Below, in pieces: positions 41,987-50,074 of a stretch of 55,426 nt of DNA. The stretch covers positions 1-55,426 of the forward strand of contig CALJKR010000024.1 in assembly GCA_937974555.1 (NCBI GenBank), read 5' to 3'. Below the pieces are notes generated by a model. That model searched no databases. It saw only the letters and a list, made by a program, of their open reading frames with translations, and was not told where the DNA came from. Numbering within the stretch: position 1 is the stretch's first letter; every line of letters begins with the position of its first letter. A program made the translations under genes and the position numbers. This DNA is from an uncultured Flavobacteriales bacterium (GTDB lineage Bacteria > Bacteroidota > Bacteroidia > Flavobacteriales_D > Sanyastnellaceae).

Positions 41987-43222
41987 ATGGCAAAGTTTCA
42001 AAAACGCGATTCTGAACAGGGTGGTGAAAGAAGAGGTCGTCCTTCTCAAAACAAAGGAAGATCCAGAAGCAGCGAAAAAGATCCCCGTGGTGCAAAATCC
42101 ACCGGAGGCTTGCGTGTAGGTAAATCTCGTCCTGAAAAAAGTGAGTCTCGCGATCAGAAATCTGCGCCAAAAAGAGAGTTTAAGCCCAGAACAGAAGGGG
42201 ACGCTCGTGGTCCAAGAAAAGTGGGTTTCAAGTCTCGTGGTGAGGGCGGAAGTACCCGATCTGAAAGAAAAGAGGGTTTTAAACCGCGTGGTGAAAGATC
42301 TGGAGAAAGATCAGAAGGCTTCAAACCCAGAGGAGATAAGCCTTTTGGAAAGAAACCCTTTTCCAAAGGCCCTGGCGTGGGTCCGCGAAAAAGAAAATTT
42401 GACAACGATGAGGCCGAACAAAAGCCGCGTTTCAGAAAGAGTTCCAAAGATCTCGATACCGATTTCACACCCAAAAAAGCATTCATCTCCCGCACAGAGC
42501 GTGATGGCTTGGTGCGCCTAAATAAATACTTGTCTCAAGCGGGTATTGCTTCAAGACGAGATGCCGATGAGTTGATTGCCTTGGGCCTAATCTCCGTCAA
42601 TGGAAAGGTGGTTACAGAATTGGGTGAAAAGATCAATCCCCAGAAAGATGTTGTGAAATACGATGATCGTGTCATCCGTCCCGAACACTTCCGATATGTC
42701 TTGTTGAACAAACCCAAAGGTTTTTTAACGACAGACGAAGACGAAAAAGGAAGAGAAACGGTGATGAGCCTGGTGCAATCTGCCTGCGCAGAACGCATTT
42801 ATCCTGTTGGCCGAATGGACAAAGAGGCCACGGGTCTTTTATTATTCACCAATGATGGGGACATGGCCAAAAGATTGACCACACCCAAAAACGAGTTCGC
42901 TCAATTGTATCATGTCGAATTATCAGAAAAAATATCACAAGCCCACATGAAGCAAATGTTGGATGGTGTGAAATTGGAAGATGGTTTTGTCAAAGTGGAA
43001 CAAGTAGCCTTTGTTGAAGGAAGTGAGGATAAAAAACAAGTGGGATTGCGCATTCACAGCAGCAAGAACAAGATCGTGCGCCGCATGTTCGAAACCTTGG
43101 GTTATCGTGTCAAGAAACTGGACCGTGTCATGTACGCAGGTTTAACCAAAAAAGATTTACCCAGAGGCCGCTACCGCCATCTAACTCCTTCTGAGGTTGG
43201 TTTCCTCAAGATGATACGCTAA
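41987..43222 (+). CDS. RluB/RsuA-family rRNA pseudouridine synthase with long basic N-terminal extension
   Basis: The start is placed at the ATG at 41987 (411 residues), since earlier in-frame codons lie inside yraN. The first 160 or so residues are disordered, rich in Arg, Gly, Ser and Lys, with repeats such as EGFKPRGERSGERSEGFKPR. Then come an S4 domain (about 170-225, VRLNKYLSQAGIASRRDADE) and the catalytic domain with YPVGRMDKEATGLLLFTNDG, whose Asp is the catalytic residue. The family modifies uridine in 23S or 16S rRNA; the exact site cannot be assigned. The charged tail probably binds RNA. Confidence 0.93.
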   Translation: MAKFQKRDSEQGGERRGRPSQNKGRSRSSEKDPRGAKSTGGLRVGKSRPEKSESRDQKSAPKREFKPRTEGDARGPRKVGFKSRGEGGSTRSERKEGFKPRGERSGERSEGFKPRGDKPFGKKPFSKGPGVGPRKRKFDNDEAEQKPRFRKSSKDLDTDFTPKKAFISRTERDGLVRLNKYLSQAGIASRRDADELIALGLISVNGKVVTELGEKINPQKDVVKYDDRVIRPEHFRYVLLNKPKGFLTTDEDEKGRETVMSLVQSACAERIYPVGRMDKEATGLLLFTNDGDMAKRLTTPKNEFAQLYHVELSEKISQAHMKQMLDGVKLEDGFVKVEQVAFVEGSEDKKQVGLRIHSSKNKIVRRMFETLGYRVKKLDRVMYAGLTKKDLPRGRYRHLTPSEVGFLKMIR

Positions 43223-43223
43223 C

Positions 43224-43907
43224 ATGATTCACCTGCTGACTCCGACAATACGACCAGAAGAAAACCTGCTCCAAGATTGGATGGTGCTTCTCTTTGTTTT
43301 GTCGTTGTCTTTTATTGCCTATTTCAATACGGTCTACCCCACCAAGATCCGTAACATTTTCAAGGCCTTCCGCAGTGATATTTTTATGCGTCAATTGATG
43401 CGAGAAGAAAATATCCTGCCCAGAACCCACGTCTACCTTACCTTTCAGCATGCCGCTGTTTTGGGACTCTTTGTTAACCTGGCTTATCAGGTCTACTTCC
43501 CACAACCCATGGCTTCCTGGTTGTTCTTCCTCATTTGCTGGGGGGGAATATTGGGGGTCTACGGTTTAAAGTGGTTGGCCATTCAAACGGTGAAATGGTT
43601 AACCGATGGGGATTTCACGCTTTCTGAATACCAATACCGAACTTTTGCGCTGAATCGGTTGCTGGCCATTGCGGCACTTCCCTTTGTGCTTTTGCTATCC
43701 ATCACCGACAAAGCCTTGGCTCCTTGGTTCATCTCATTACTCAGTATCCTGATGGGCCTGCTCATCGTTTGGCGAATCCTAAAAGGGGCTTGGACGGCTT
43801 TTACGAATAACGTTCCATTATTCTATATCTTTTTTTACATTTGCACTCTTGAAATTTTACCCGTGTGGATGGGCGTGGTTTGGATCGCTCAATTATCGCA
43901 CGTTTGA
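43224..43907 (+). CDS. DUF4271 membrane protein
   Basis: The 227-residue protein has about six membrane helices; DUF4271 proteins of this size are found beside uroporphyrinogen-III synthase genes in Bacteroidota, as here. Segments include DWMVLLFVLSLSFIAYFNTV and LFFLICWGGILGVYGL. The start is one base after the pseudouridine synthase stop. Role unknown; the constant neighbourhood suggests a link to tetrapyrrole metabolism or simply shared transcription. Confidence 0.85.
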   Translation: MIHLLTPTIRPEENLLQDWMVLLFVLSLSFIAYFNTVYPTKIRNIFKAFRSDIFMRQLMREENILPRTHVYLTFQHAAVLGLFVNLAYQVYFPQPMASWLFFLICWGGILGVYGLKWLAIQTVKWLTDGDFTLSEYQYRTFALNRLLAIAALPFVLLLSITDKALAPWFISLLSILMGLLIVWRILKGAWTAFTNNVPLFYIFFYICTLEILPVWMGVVWIAQLSHV

Positions 43908-43929
43908 TTTTTCATTTTGTTTTTGAATC

Positions 43930-44676
43930 ATGGCAGAAAAAGTAAAATCAATTCTGATTACTCAGCAAGATCCAGGGAATGAAAAAAATCCCTACTATGA
44001 GCTTGCAAAAAAGTATAAGATCAAAATTGATTACCGCCCCTTTATTCATGTAGAAGGGATTCCCGCCATCGACTTCCGCCAGCAACGCATTGACATTCTT
44101 GAACATCCTGGAGTCATCTTCACCAGCCGTAACGCTGTAGATCACTACTTCCGAATGGCCAAGGAAATGCGCATTACCATTCCCAATGAAATGAAATATT
44201 TCTGTATGTCGGAAGCGATTGCTTTTTATTTACAGAAATACATCCTTTTCAGGAAAAGAAAAATATTCTATGGAACAGGTACCTTGCAAGCTTTGCTTGA
44301 AGTAATTCAAAAACACAAAAGCGATAAATTGTTGCTTCCTTGCTCAGACCTTTTGAATCAAAACATACCCAATACATTGGAGAAAGAAGGGTTCAATTAC
44401 TCAAGAGCTACGATGTTCAAAACAGTTTGTAGCGACTTAAGTGATTTGGCGGATGTGAAGTACGACATGCTTGTTTTCTTTTCTCCCTCCGACATCGAAT
44501 CGCTATTCAAGAACTTTCCAAAGTTCAAACAGAATACCACCCGCATTGCGGTGTTTGGAAAAACCACAGCCGATGCCGCTACCGAAGCCAAGTTGAAAAT
44601 CAACATCATGGCTCCCAATCCCAAGTCGCCCAGCATGAGCGCTGCGATTGAACAATACATCATCGAGAACAAATAA
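43930..44676 (+). CDS. hemD: Uroporphyrinogen-III synthase
   Basis: Closes hydroxymethylbilane to uroporphyrinogen III in heme synthesis. The 248 residues follow the divergent Bacteroidota form of HemD: two alpha/beta domains with GVIFTSRNAVDHYFRMAKEM in the first and MLVFFSPSDIESLFKNFPKF in the second, and IAVFGKTTADAATEAKLKI near the end. Sequence conservation in HemD is weak, so the call also rests on the DUF4271 neighbour. No other heme gene is close. Confidence 0.83.
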   Translation: MAEKVKSILITQQDPGNEKNPYYELAKKYKIKIDYRPFIHVEGIPAIDFRQQRIDILEHPGVIFTSRNAVDHYFRMAKEMRITIPNEMKYFCMSEAIAFYLQKYILFRKRKIFYGTGTLQALLEVIQKHKSDKLLLPCSDLLNQNIPNTLEKEGFNYSRATMFKTVCSDLSDLADVKYDMLVFFSPSDIESLFKNFPKFKQNTTRIAVFGKTTADAATEAKLKINIMAPNPKSPSMSAAIEQYIIENK

Positions 44677-44678
44677 AA

Positions 44679-44695
44679 TATAGGATATTCCTATA
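44679..44695. repeat. Short inverted repeat after hemD
   Basis: TATAGGA (44679-44685) pairs with TCCTATA (44689-44695) around TAT, just past the hemD stop. The stem is AT-rich and no long T-run follows, so termination strength is doubtful. It may be part of the dprA upstream region. Confidence 0.4.
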
Positions 44696-44739
44696 ATTTA
44701 TGCCTTTTTTAGGGCGATTCCCGTGCGCACTTTTGTGGC

Positions 44740-45837
44740 ATGGATGAATTGCTTTTAAGACAACAGATAGCGCTTTCTTTGATTCCGGGTTTGGGCCCAA
44801 AAAGAACCCGCGAAATGCTCCTTCTTTTTCAGGACCCCATGGAAATTTTCAGGGCCCCAATCCAAGATTTTCAATCTCTTCCTTTCTTCAATAAGTCCAT
44901 CTATCAGGCCATTCACGGGAAAGAAATTCTACTTCAAGCAGATAAAATCATTCAAGATTGTCAAAGGCTACATGTTGATGTCACCTTCATTGCGGATGCA
45001 CAATATCCCCATCGATTAAAAAACTGTGAAGACGCGCCTGTTGTTCTTTATACCCAAGGAAAACCGTTGCAATTTTCTCCATTTGTGTTTTCCATTGTGG
45101 GCTCGAGATTCACCACGCCCTACGGGATTCAATTTATCCAAGATTTTTTACAGGCCATTCAATCCCACCCCGTGACCATTGTTTCCGGATTGGCCTATGG
45201 CATTGACGAAGCCGCTCATTCCACTTGCAATAAATTGGGCATAAACAATGTTGCCTGTCTGGCACATGGGCTTCACACCATCTACCCCGCATTGCATAAG
45301 GGCATGGCACAAGAAATCAAAAAAAATGGGGGCCTCATCACAGAATACTGTCCCGGAATCTTTGCAGATAAAGAGCGATTCCCGATGCGGAATCGACTCA
45401 TCGCCGGACTCTCCGACGCAACGCTCGTCATTGAGTCCATGAAAAATGGGGGAAGCATGATTACCGCGCAATTTGCCCAATCCTATAACCGTGATTTGTA
45501 TGCTCTACCAGGACGAATCACCGATGAAAAAAGCGAAGGCTGCAACTACCTGATTCAACAAAACATCGCAGCCAGCATCACCAACATCCCCAATTTACTT
45601 CGCGAATTGGGAATCAAACAACAATTGGAAATTTCATTTGATACTCCCAATCTATCAGAAAATGGCGAAACCTTGTTCCATACTTTGCGCCAATATCGAG
45701 AACTTCACATTGATGAGCTTCAAATATTAAGCGGGCTTTCTGCCTCACATTTCGCTGCGGCTTTATTTGAATTGGAAATTTCTGGTGTCGTACAAAAACT
45801 TCCGGGAAATCGCGTGTTTTGCGCGCGCCAAGTCTGA
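44740..45837 (+). CDS. dprA: DNA-processing protein DprA
   Basis: DprA binds single-stranded DNA and loads RecA during natural transformation. The 365 residues have an N-terminal SAM-like region, then the Rossmann core with FSIVGSRFTTPYGIQFIQDF, VSGLAYGIDEAAHSTCNKLG, and RFPMRNRLIAGLSDATLVIE, and GGSMITAQFAQSYNRDLYAL. A C-terminal winged-helix-like domain follows (about 310-365, LHIDELQILSGLSASHFAAA). Presence does not prove competence. Confidence 0.94.
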   Translation: MDELLLRQQIALSLIPGLGPKRTREMLLLFQDPMEIFRAPIQDFQSLPFFNKSIYQAIHGKEILLQADKIIQDCQRLHVDVTFIADAQYPHRLKNCEDAPVVLYTQGKPLQFSPFVFSIVGSRFTTPYGIQFIQDFLQAIQSHPVTIVSGLAYGIDEAAHSTCNKLGINNVACLAHGLHTIYPALHKGMAQEIKKNGGLITEYCPGIFADKERFPMRNRLIAGLSDATLVIESMKNGGSMITAQFAQSYNRDLYALPGRITDEKSEGCNYLIQQNIAASITNIPNLLRELGIKQQLEISFDTPNLSENGETLFHTLRQYRELHIDELQILSGLSASHFAAALFELEISGVVQKLPGNRVFCARQV

Positions 45838-45850
45838 TTACATTTGCGAC

Positions 45851-46834
45851 ATGAGTTCTGCCATTACGCTTCAACATATTCAAGCGCCCATTGCGCAAGA
45901 AATGCGTGATTTTGAACCTTTCTTTGCCCAAACACTCAAGAGTGATCACAACCTCTTGGACCGCATCTCCCATTACATCATCAAAAGAAAGGGAAAGCAA
46001 ATGCGTCCCATGTTGGTTTTTCTTTCCGCCAAGCTTTTTGGTCCTGCAACTGAAAAAACCTTTGTCGCTGCTTCTTTGATAGAGCTGCTGCACACCGCCA
46101 GCTTGGTGCATGACGATGTGGTGGACGAAGCCATGACCCGCCGTGGTTTCTTTTCTGTCAATGCCCTTTGGAAAAATAAAATCGCCGTACTCTTTGGCGA
46201 CTACTTGCTCTCTCGTGGACTCCTCATTAGCTGCGAAAACAATACATTTGACTTGCTCAAAATTGTCGCCACCGCTGTTCAGCAAATGAGCGAAGGGGAA
46301 TTGCTACAACAAGAAAAATCAAGAAAAATGAATGTGGATGAAGCGGTATATTACCAAATCATCCAACAAAAAACAGCCTCGCTCATTGCAGCCTGCTGCC
46401 AAATGGGGGGCGCTGCTGCACAGGTTTCTGAAGACATTCAAAAGCAACTATATGACATGGGGGTTGCCATTGGCATCGCATTTCAAATCAAAGACGACCT
46501 TTTGGATCTGGGCTTTGGTGGAGACATCGGAAAACCCATCGGCGCCGATATCCAAGAAAATAAATTGACCCTACCACTGTTGCATGTCCTTAAAAACGGC
46601 GATGCACAGCAAGTGAAATTTGTTCGCGCAGCCTTGAAGAAAAAAAACCTGACCACGGCTGATCTCACGGCCATTCAAAATATCCTCATGGAAACAGGAT
46701 CCATCGCCTACGCACAACAAGCGATGCTGGATTTTGCTCAAAAAGCCAAAGATATCCTGGCTCAATTTCCACAAAATGACGTCAACGTGGCCCTCAATCG
46801 TTTGGTGGATTTTACCATTCAAAGAAATAAATGA
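45851..46834 (+). CDS. Polyprenyl diphosphate synthase (trans, octaprenyl-type)
   Basis: The start is set at the ATG at 45851 (327 residues), past the dprA stop. The protein has both Asp-rich motifs of trans-prenyltransferases: HDDVVDEAMTRRG (first, DDxxD) and IKDDLLDLGFGGDIGKP (second). The basic start QMRPMLVFLSAKLF holds the binding Arg. It probably makes the menaquinone side chain; chain length cannot be read with certainty. It overlaps the following lipoprotein gene as ATGA. Confidence 0.92.
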   Translation: MSSAITLQHIQAPIAQEMRDFEPFFAQTLKSDHNLLDRISHYIIKRKGKQMRPMLVFLSAKLFGPATEKTFVAASLIELLHTASLVHDDVVDEAMTRRGFFSVNALWKNKIAVLFGDYLLSRGLLISCENNTFDLLKIVATAVQQMSEGELLQQEKSRKMNVDEAVYYQIIQQKTASLIAACCQMGGAAAQVSEDIQKQLYDMGVAIGIAFQIKDDLLDLGFGGDIGKPIGADIQENKLTLPLLHVLKNGDAQQVKFVRAALKKKNLTTADLTAIQNILMETGSIAYAQQAMLDFAQKAKDILAQFPQNDVNVALNRLVDFTIQRNK

Positions 46835-47274
46835 TGAAATATATTTTTCTCTTGCTCTCTATCTCGCTTTGGCCCGCATGTAAAAATGGGCCAGAAGAAA
46901 TTGTACTTGCCACCTACGGCAATGGTAACCCCATGAACGTGGTGTACAAGGATCCAGAAACCGGCGAAAAATTGCAAGAAAAAACGTTTTACGAAAACAG
47001 CCAACTGCATACCGACATCTACTACAAATCAGAAAAAAGAAACGGCACCTGTCGCTCTTTTTACAAAGACGGCAAACCCTTTAGCCTACACACTTACGAC
47101 CAGGGGGTAAAAAACGGGCCCTATCAATTGTGGTATGAAAATGGTCAAATCAGAATCGACGGTTTTTACAAAGACAACAAACCTTCTGGTGTTTGGAAAA
47201 GTTATCAGCAAGATGGTACACTTATCAAAACCACCAACATGGATGAAAAAGAAAATAGTATTATTGTTCCATGA
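46831..47274 (+). CDS. YwqK-like repeat lipoprotein
   Basis: The 147 residues start with a lipoprotein signal (MMKYIFLLLSISLWPACKN, Cys at 17). The rest is a series of MORN-like repeats of about 20 residues: EKLQEKTFYENSQLHTDIYY, RNGTCRSFYKDGKPF, KNGPYQLWYENGQIRIDGFY, PSGVWKSYQQDGTLI. Such proteins are often annotated as YwqK-family antitoxins, but no toxin gene is next to it and the label is probably only structural. It overlaps both neighbours as ATGA and looks firmly part of this operon. Confidence 0.85.
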   Translation: MMKYIFLLLSISLWPACKNGPEEIVLATYGNGNPMNVVYKDPETGEKLQEKTFYENSQLHTDIYYKSEKRNGTCRSFYKDGKPFSLHTYDQGVKNGPYQLWYENGQIRIDGFYKDNKPSGVWKSYQQDGTLIKTTNMDEKENSIIVP

Positions 47275-47813
47275 TCCAATGGCTAACAATAGCGCTATCC
47301 TTTCTCTCCCTCTCTATTGCCGCACAGCCCAATGTGCAATTGTACATTGAAACTTGGCGCAACGAATGCATCCAGCAAATGGAAAAGCATGGCATTCCAG
47401 CCAGCATTACCATGGCCCAAGGTATTCTTGAATCTGCCAGCGGCACCTCCGACTTAGCCACTGAAGCCAATAACCATTTTGGCATCAAATGCCACAAAGA
47501 CTGGACAGGAAAAAAATTCTACAAAGACGACGATAAAAAGAACGAGTGTTTCCGGGTATACGACAACGCCCAGCAATCCTTTGAAGACCACTCCCTCTTT
47601 TTAAAACGTCCCCGATACGATACCCTTTTTCTTCTTTCTCCCACAGATTACAAAGCCTGGGCATACGGATTAAAAAAATGTGGATATGCCACCAACCCCA
47701 AGTATCCGCAACTCCTAATCGAACTCATAGAAAAACACCAACTCTATTTGTTGGATACGGGAGAATCCATTTCAATGGAAGACTTAAAAAAAAAACTCCA
47801 AGAGATATACTGA
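47271..47813 (+). CDS. Exported glucosaminidase, first frame (LysM tail in another frame)
   Basis: The 180 residues have a signal peptide (MIQWLTIALSFLSLSIAAQ) and a glucosaminidase domain of the FlgJ/LytG type: SITMAQGILESASGTSDLAT with the catalytic Glu, NNHFGIKCHKDWTGKKFYKD, FRVYDNAQQSFEDHSLFLKR. The enzyme hydrolyses the N-acetylglucosaminyl bond of peptidoglycan. The frame ends in TGA at 47811-47813, 16 bases after a run of ten A (47786-47795). Homologs in Bacteroidota continue with LysM domains, which are found here in the -1 frame immediately after the run. It may be a real frameshift, a slippage-expressed gene or a sequence error. Confidence 0.9.
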   Translation: MIQWLTIALSFLSLSIAAQPNVQLYIETWRNECIQQMEKHGIPASITMAQGILESASGTSDLATEANNHFGIKCHKDWTGKKFYKDDDKKNECFRVYDNAQQSFEDHSLFLKRPRYDTLFLLSPTDYKAWAYGLKKCGYATNPKYPQLLIELIEKHQLYLLDTGESISMEDLKKKLQEIY

Positions 47814-48133
47814 TCTTGGATGGTCGCATCCGTTATGTGATCGCCCAACCCAAAGATGACCTTGCCAGTCTTACCCAAAAATTCAATCTCGGTAGCTGGG
47901 AACTGAAAAAATACAACGACACCGATATCCAAATGTGGAAGGCCGGTGATTTTGTTTATCTCCAACCCAAAAAAAGAAATGGATCCCAAGACTTCATCGT
48001 CGTAGAAAAAAATACCACCCTTTGGCAAGTATCACAAGACCATTGTGTCAAATTAAAAAGGCTCGCTAAATTCAATCAGCTCCCACTCAATGCCAAGATT
48101 AGCAAGGGAACCAAAGTAAAATTGAGAAAATAA
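47795..48133 (+). CDS. LysM-containing C-terminal part of the glucosaminidase, -1 frame
   Basis: From the end of the A-run, the -1 frame gives 112 codons up to TAA at 48131-48133. It encodes two LysM-like repeats: IRYVIAQPKDDLASLTQKFN to FVYLQPKKRN, and DFIVVEKNTTLWQVSQDHCV to GTKVKLRK. No good start codon of its own is present in a fitting place, and the content is exactly what follows the glucosaminidase domain in homologs. With one extra A in the run, or a -1 slip on A AAA AAA, one protein of about 287 residues results. The intact frame shows that the tail is under selection or was lost very recently. Confidence 0.75.
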   Translation, partial: TPRDILILDGRIRYVIAQPKDDLASLTQKFNLGSWELKKYNDTDIQMWKAGDFVYLQPKKRNGSQDFIVVEKNTTLWQVSQDHCVKLKRLAKFNQLPLNAKISKGTKVKLRK

Positions 48134-48157
48134 AAAAGGCCACCGAAGTGACCTTTT
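48134..48157. terminator. Hairpin terminator between the LysM frame and tRNA-Gln
   Basis: AAAAGG-CAC (48134-48143) pairs with GTG-CCTTTT (48148-48157) around CGAA, with one mismatch. It starts right after the LysM stop and lies three to four bases beyond the tRNA end on the other strand, so it can serve both. Confidence 0.7.
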
Positions 48158-48161
48158 ACTG

Positions 48162-48232
48162 TTGCCCGAACAGGATTCGAACCTATACAAGCAGAATCAA
48201 AATCTGCTGTCCTGCCATTAGACGATCGGGCA
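48162..48232 (-). tRNA. tRNA-Gln (anticodon TTG)
   Basis: On the minus strand the 71 bases form a cloverleaf: acceptor TGCCCGA with TCGGGCA, anticodon stem GCAGA with TCTGC around TTTTGAT (anticodon TTG), and T arm with GGTTCGAATCC. The discriminator base is A. CCA is not encoded. Its 3' side faces the hairpin at 48134-48157. Confidence 0.95.
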
Positions 48233-48314
48233 ATTGCGAGGCAAAAATAATACCTTTTTACTTTACAATGCAAGTCTTTTATGAAATAGATACTTTTGTA
48301 GTAAAATTTTTTTT

Positions 48315-49763
48315 GTGATTGAGATTCTAAACTATATCAACGGCGAGCTAACTCCCGCATTATCAGGTCTTAAATTGGACAACATCAGTCCGCGTGATGG
48401 AAAGGTTTTTTCCACGATTCCCGACAGCCATGCCGAAGACGTTGAATTGGCGGTTGCTGCAGCGCAAAACGCTTTTCCAAAATGGAAGACAACCAGCAGT
48501 GAAGATCGTTGTAAAATCCTGACCCGTATCGCCGATTTAATTGCTGCACACCATGCTGAGCTATCTCACGCTGAGTCATTGGATAATGGCAAACCCATAT
48601 CCCTGGCGGGGCACGTCGATATTCCCCGCGCAGAAAGCAACATGCGTTTCTTTGCATCCGGTGCTCAACACTTTGCCAGTGAGAGCCACGTCATGGAAAA
48701 TGGCGTTGTCAATTATACCTACAGAAAACCCTTGGGGGTTGTGGGTTGTATCTCTCCTTGGAACCTTCCCTTATATCTCTTCACATGGAAAATTGCTCCT
48801 GCACTTGCCGTTGGAAATTGTGTGGTGGCCAAGCCATCGGAGTTGACTCCCTACACTGCTTTTTTATTCTCTAAAATTTGCATCGAAGCGGGCCTACCTG
48901 CGGGTGTCTTGAATATCGTACACGGCACGGGTCCAAATGTTGGAGAGGCAATAGTCAACCACAACAAAATAAAAGCCTTGAGCTTTACGGGTGGAACCGC
49001 CACCGGCAAACGCATCGCTTCGATCCTAGCTCCCCAATTCAAAAAGATGTCGTTGGAATTGGGCGGGAAGAACGCAACCTTGGTTTTTGACAATGTCGAC
49101 ATCGATAAAACGGTAAACCACGTATTGCGCGCCTCTTTTGCCAACCAAGGTCAAATCTGCCTTTGTGGCTCTAGAATCCTTGTGCAACGAGGCATCTACG
49201 ATGCATTCAAAAAAGCATTGGTAGAAAAGGTCTCCAAAATGAAAGTGTCAGATCCACTCAATCCAGACAGCAAATTTGGCGCTTTGGTCTCCGCTGCGCA
49301 TTTGGAAAAAGTAAAATCCTACATCGAAATCGCCAAAAGCGAAGGCGGTACGATCCTCTGCGGTGGCTTCTCTCCAGAAATGACAGGCGATTTGGCGAGT
49401 GGTTATTATTTACAACCCACGCTGATCGAAGGATTAGACGCCCATTGCAGAACCAACCAAGAAGAGATCTTTGGTCCCGTAGCCACATTGATTCCTTTCG
49501 ATACAGAAGAACAAGCCATTGAATGGGCCAACTGCACTCCCTACGGATTGGCCGCTTCCATTTGGACCAACAACATTTCCCAAGGACACCGCGTCGCGCA
49601 ATCTTTAGAAACCGGTATCTCTTGGGTCAATACCTGGCTCATGCGCGATTTGCGCACGCCCTTTGGCGGTGTCAAACAATCCGGCCTGGGCAGAGAAGGG
49701 GGTTGGGAAGCTTTCCGATTCTTCACTGAACCACAAAACATTTGTATCGATCCTAATCATTGA
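48315..49763 (+). CDS. NAD-dependent aldehyde dehydrogenase (muconic-semialdehyde type)
   Basis: The 482 residues start from a GTG (48315) after a T-run. The family motifs are present: VVGCISPWNLPLYLFTWKIA, the cofactor loop FTGGTATGKRIASI, the general base Glu in LELGGKNATLV, and the catalytic Cys in FANQGQICLCGSRILVQ. Close spacing of the two Cys (CLC) and this motif are typical of aminomuconate/hydroxymuconate-semialdehyde dehydrogenases (ALDH8-like), which in Bacteroidota often act in tryptophan breakdown through kynurenine. No other gene of that pathway is close, so the substrate is inferred. Confidence 0.93.
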   Translation: MIEILNYINGELTPALSGLKLDNISPRDGKVFSTIPDSHAEDVELAVAAAQNAFPKWKTTSSEDRCKILTRIADLIAAHHAELSHAESLDNGKPISLAGHVDIPRAESNMRFFASGAQHFASESHVMENGVVNYTYRKPLGVVGCISPWNLPLYLFTWKIAPALAVGNCVVAKPSELTPYTAFLFSKICIEAGLPAGVLNIVHGTGPNVGEAIVNHNKIKALSFTGGTATGKRIASILAPQFKKMSLELGGKNATLVFDNVDIDKTVNHVLRASFANQGQICLCGSRILVQRGIYDAFKKALVEKVSKMKVSDPLNPDSKFGALVSAAHLEKVKSYIEIAKSEGGTILCGGFSPEMTGDLASGYYLQPTLIEGLDAHCRTNQEEIFGPVATLIPFDTEEQAIEWANCTPYGLAASIWTNNISQGHRVAQSLETGISWVNTWLMRDLRTPFGGVKQSGLGREGGWEAFRFFTEPQNICIDPNH

Positions 49764-49767
49764 TTGC

Positions 49768-50016
49768 GTGCCCAAAATCATCGACGGTAGTACTTACCTC
49801 AATAAAATAGAAGCCCTCAATGAGGTGGAATGGATGCGCAAAAACAAAACCCCTTTGCGCGGTTTGGATGTGGTTTGCATCGAAAATAACAACATTGAAA
49901 CCCATTACGAAAAATCCGTTTGGTTTAAATCACAACGACTGGCATTCTCTCAAGCCAAAAGCTTTCTGCAAAAACAAATGGTGGGCAAGTGGCAGTGGGT
50001 GGAATTTAAATTGTAA
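49768..50016 (+). CDS. Small protein of unknown function
   Basis: The frame is best read from GTG at 49768 (82 residues), four bases after the dehydrogenase stop; longer in-frame starts lie inside that gene. The product begins PKIIDGSTYLNKIEALNEVE and ends KWQWVEFKL. It is polar, Trp-containing, has no membrane segment or known motif, and may be a small enzyme-associated or regulatory protein. The tight spacing points to co-expression with the dehydrogenase. Confidence 0.6.
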   Translation: MPKIIDGSTYLNKIEALNEVEWMRKNKTPLRGLDVVCIENNNIETHYEKSVWFKSQRLAFSQAKSFLQKQMVGKWQWVEFKL

Positions 50017-50074
50017 ATTTCTGTTAGAAACGTCCCTGTAAGCGTCATCCTTCCTTAATTTTAGGGACTCTTAC

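Noticed and set aside
46831..47274. Toxin-antitoxin pair involving the YwqK-like lipoprotein
   Set aside because: No toxin-like gene is adjacent, the protein is a lipoprotein of MORN-like repeats, and neighbours are housekeeping genes in one operon.
50017..50074. GTCCCT/AGGGAC inverted repeat before the DUF4175 gene as a riboswitch
   Set aside because: Only six base pairs with a long loop and no recognised conserved core; too weak to report.
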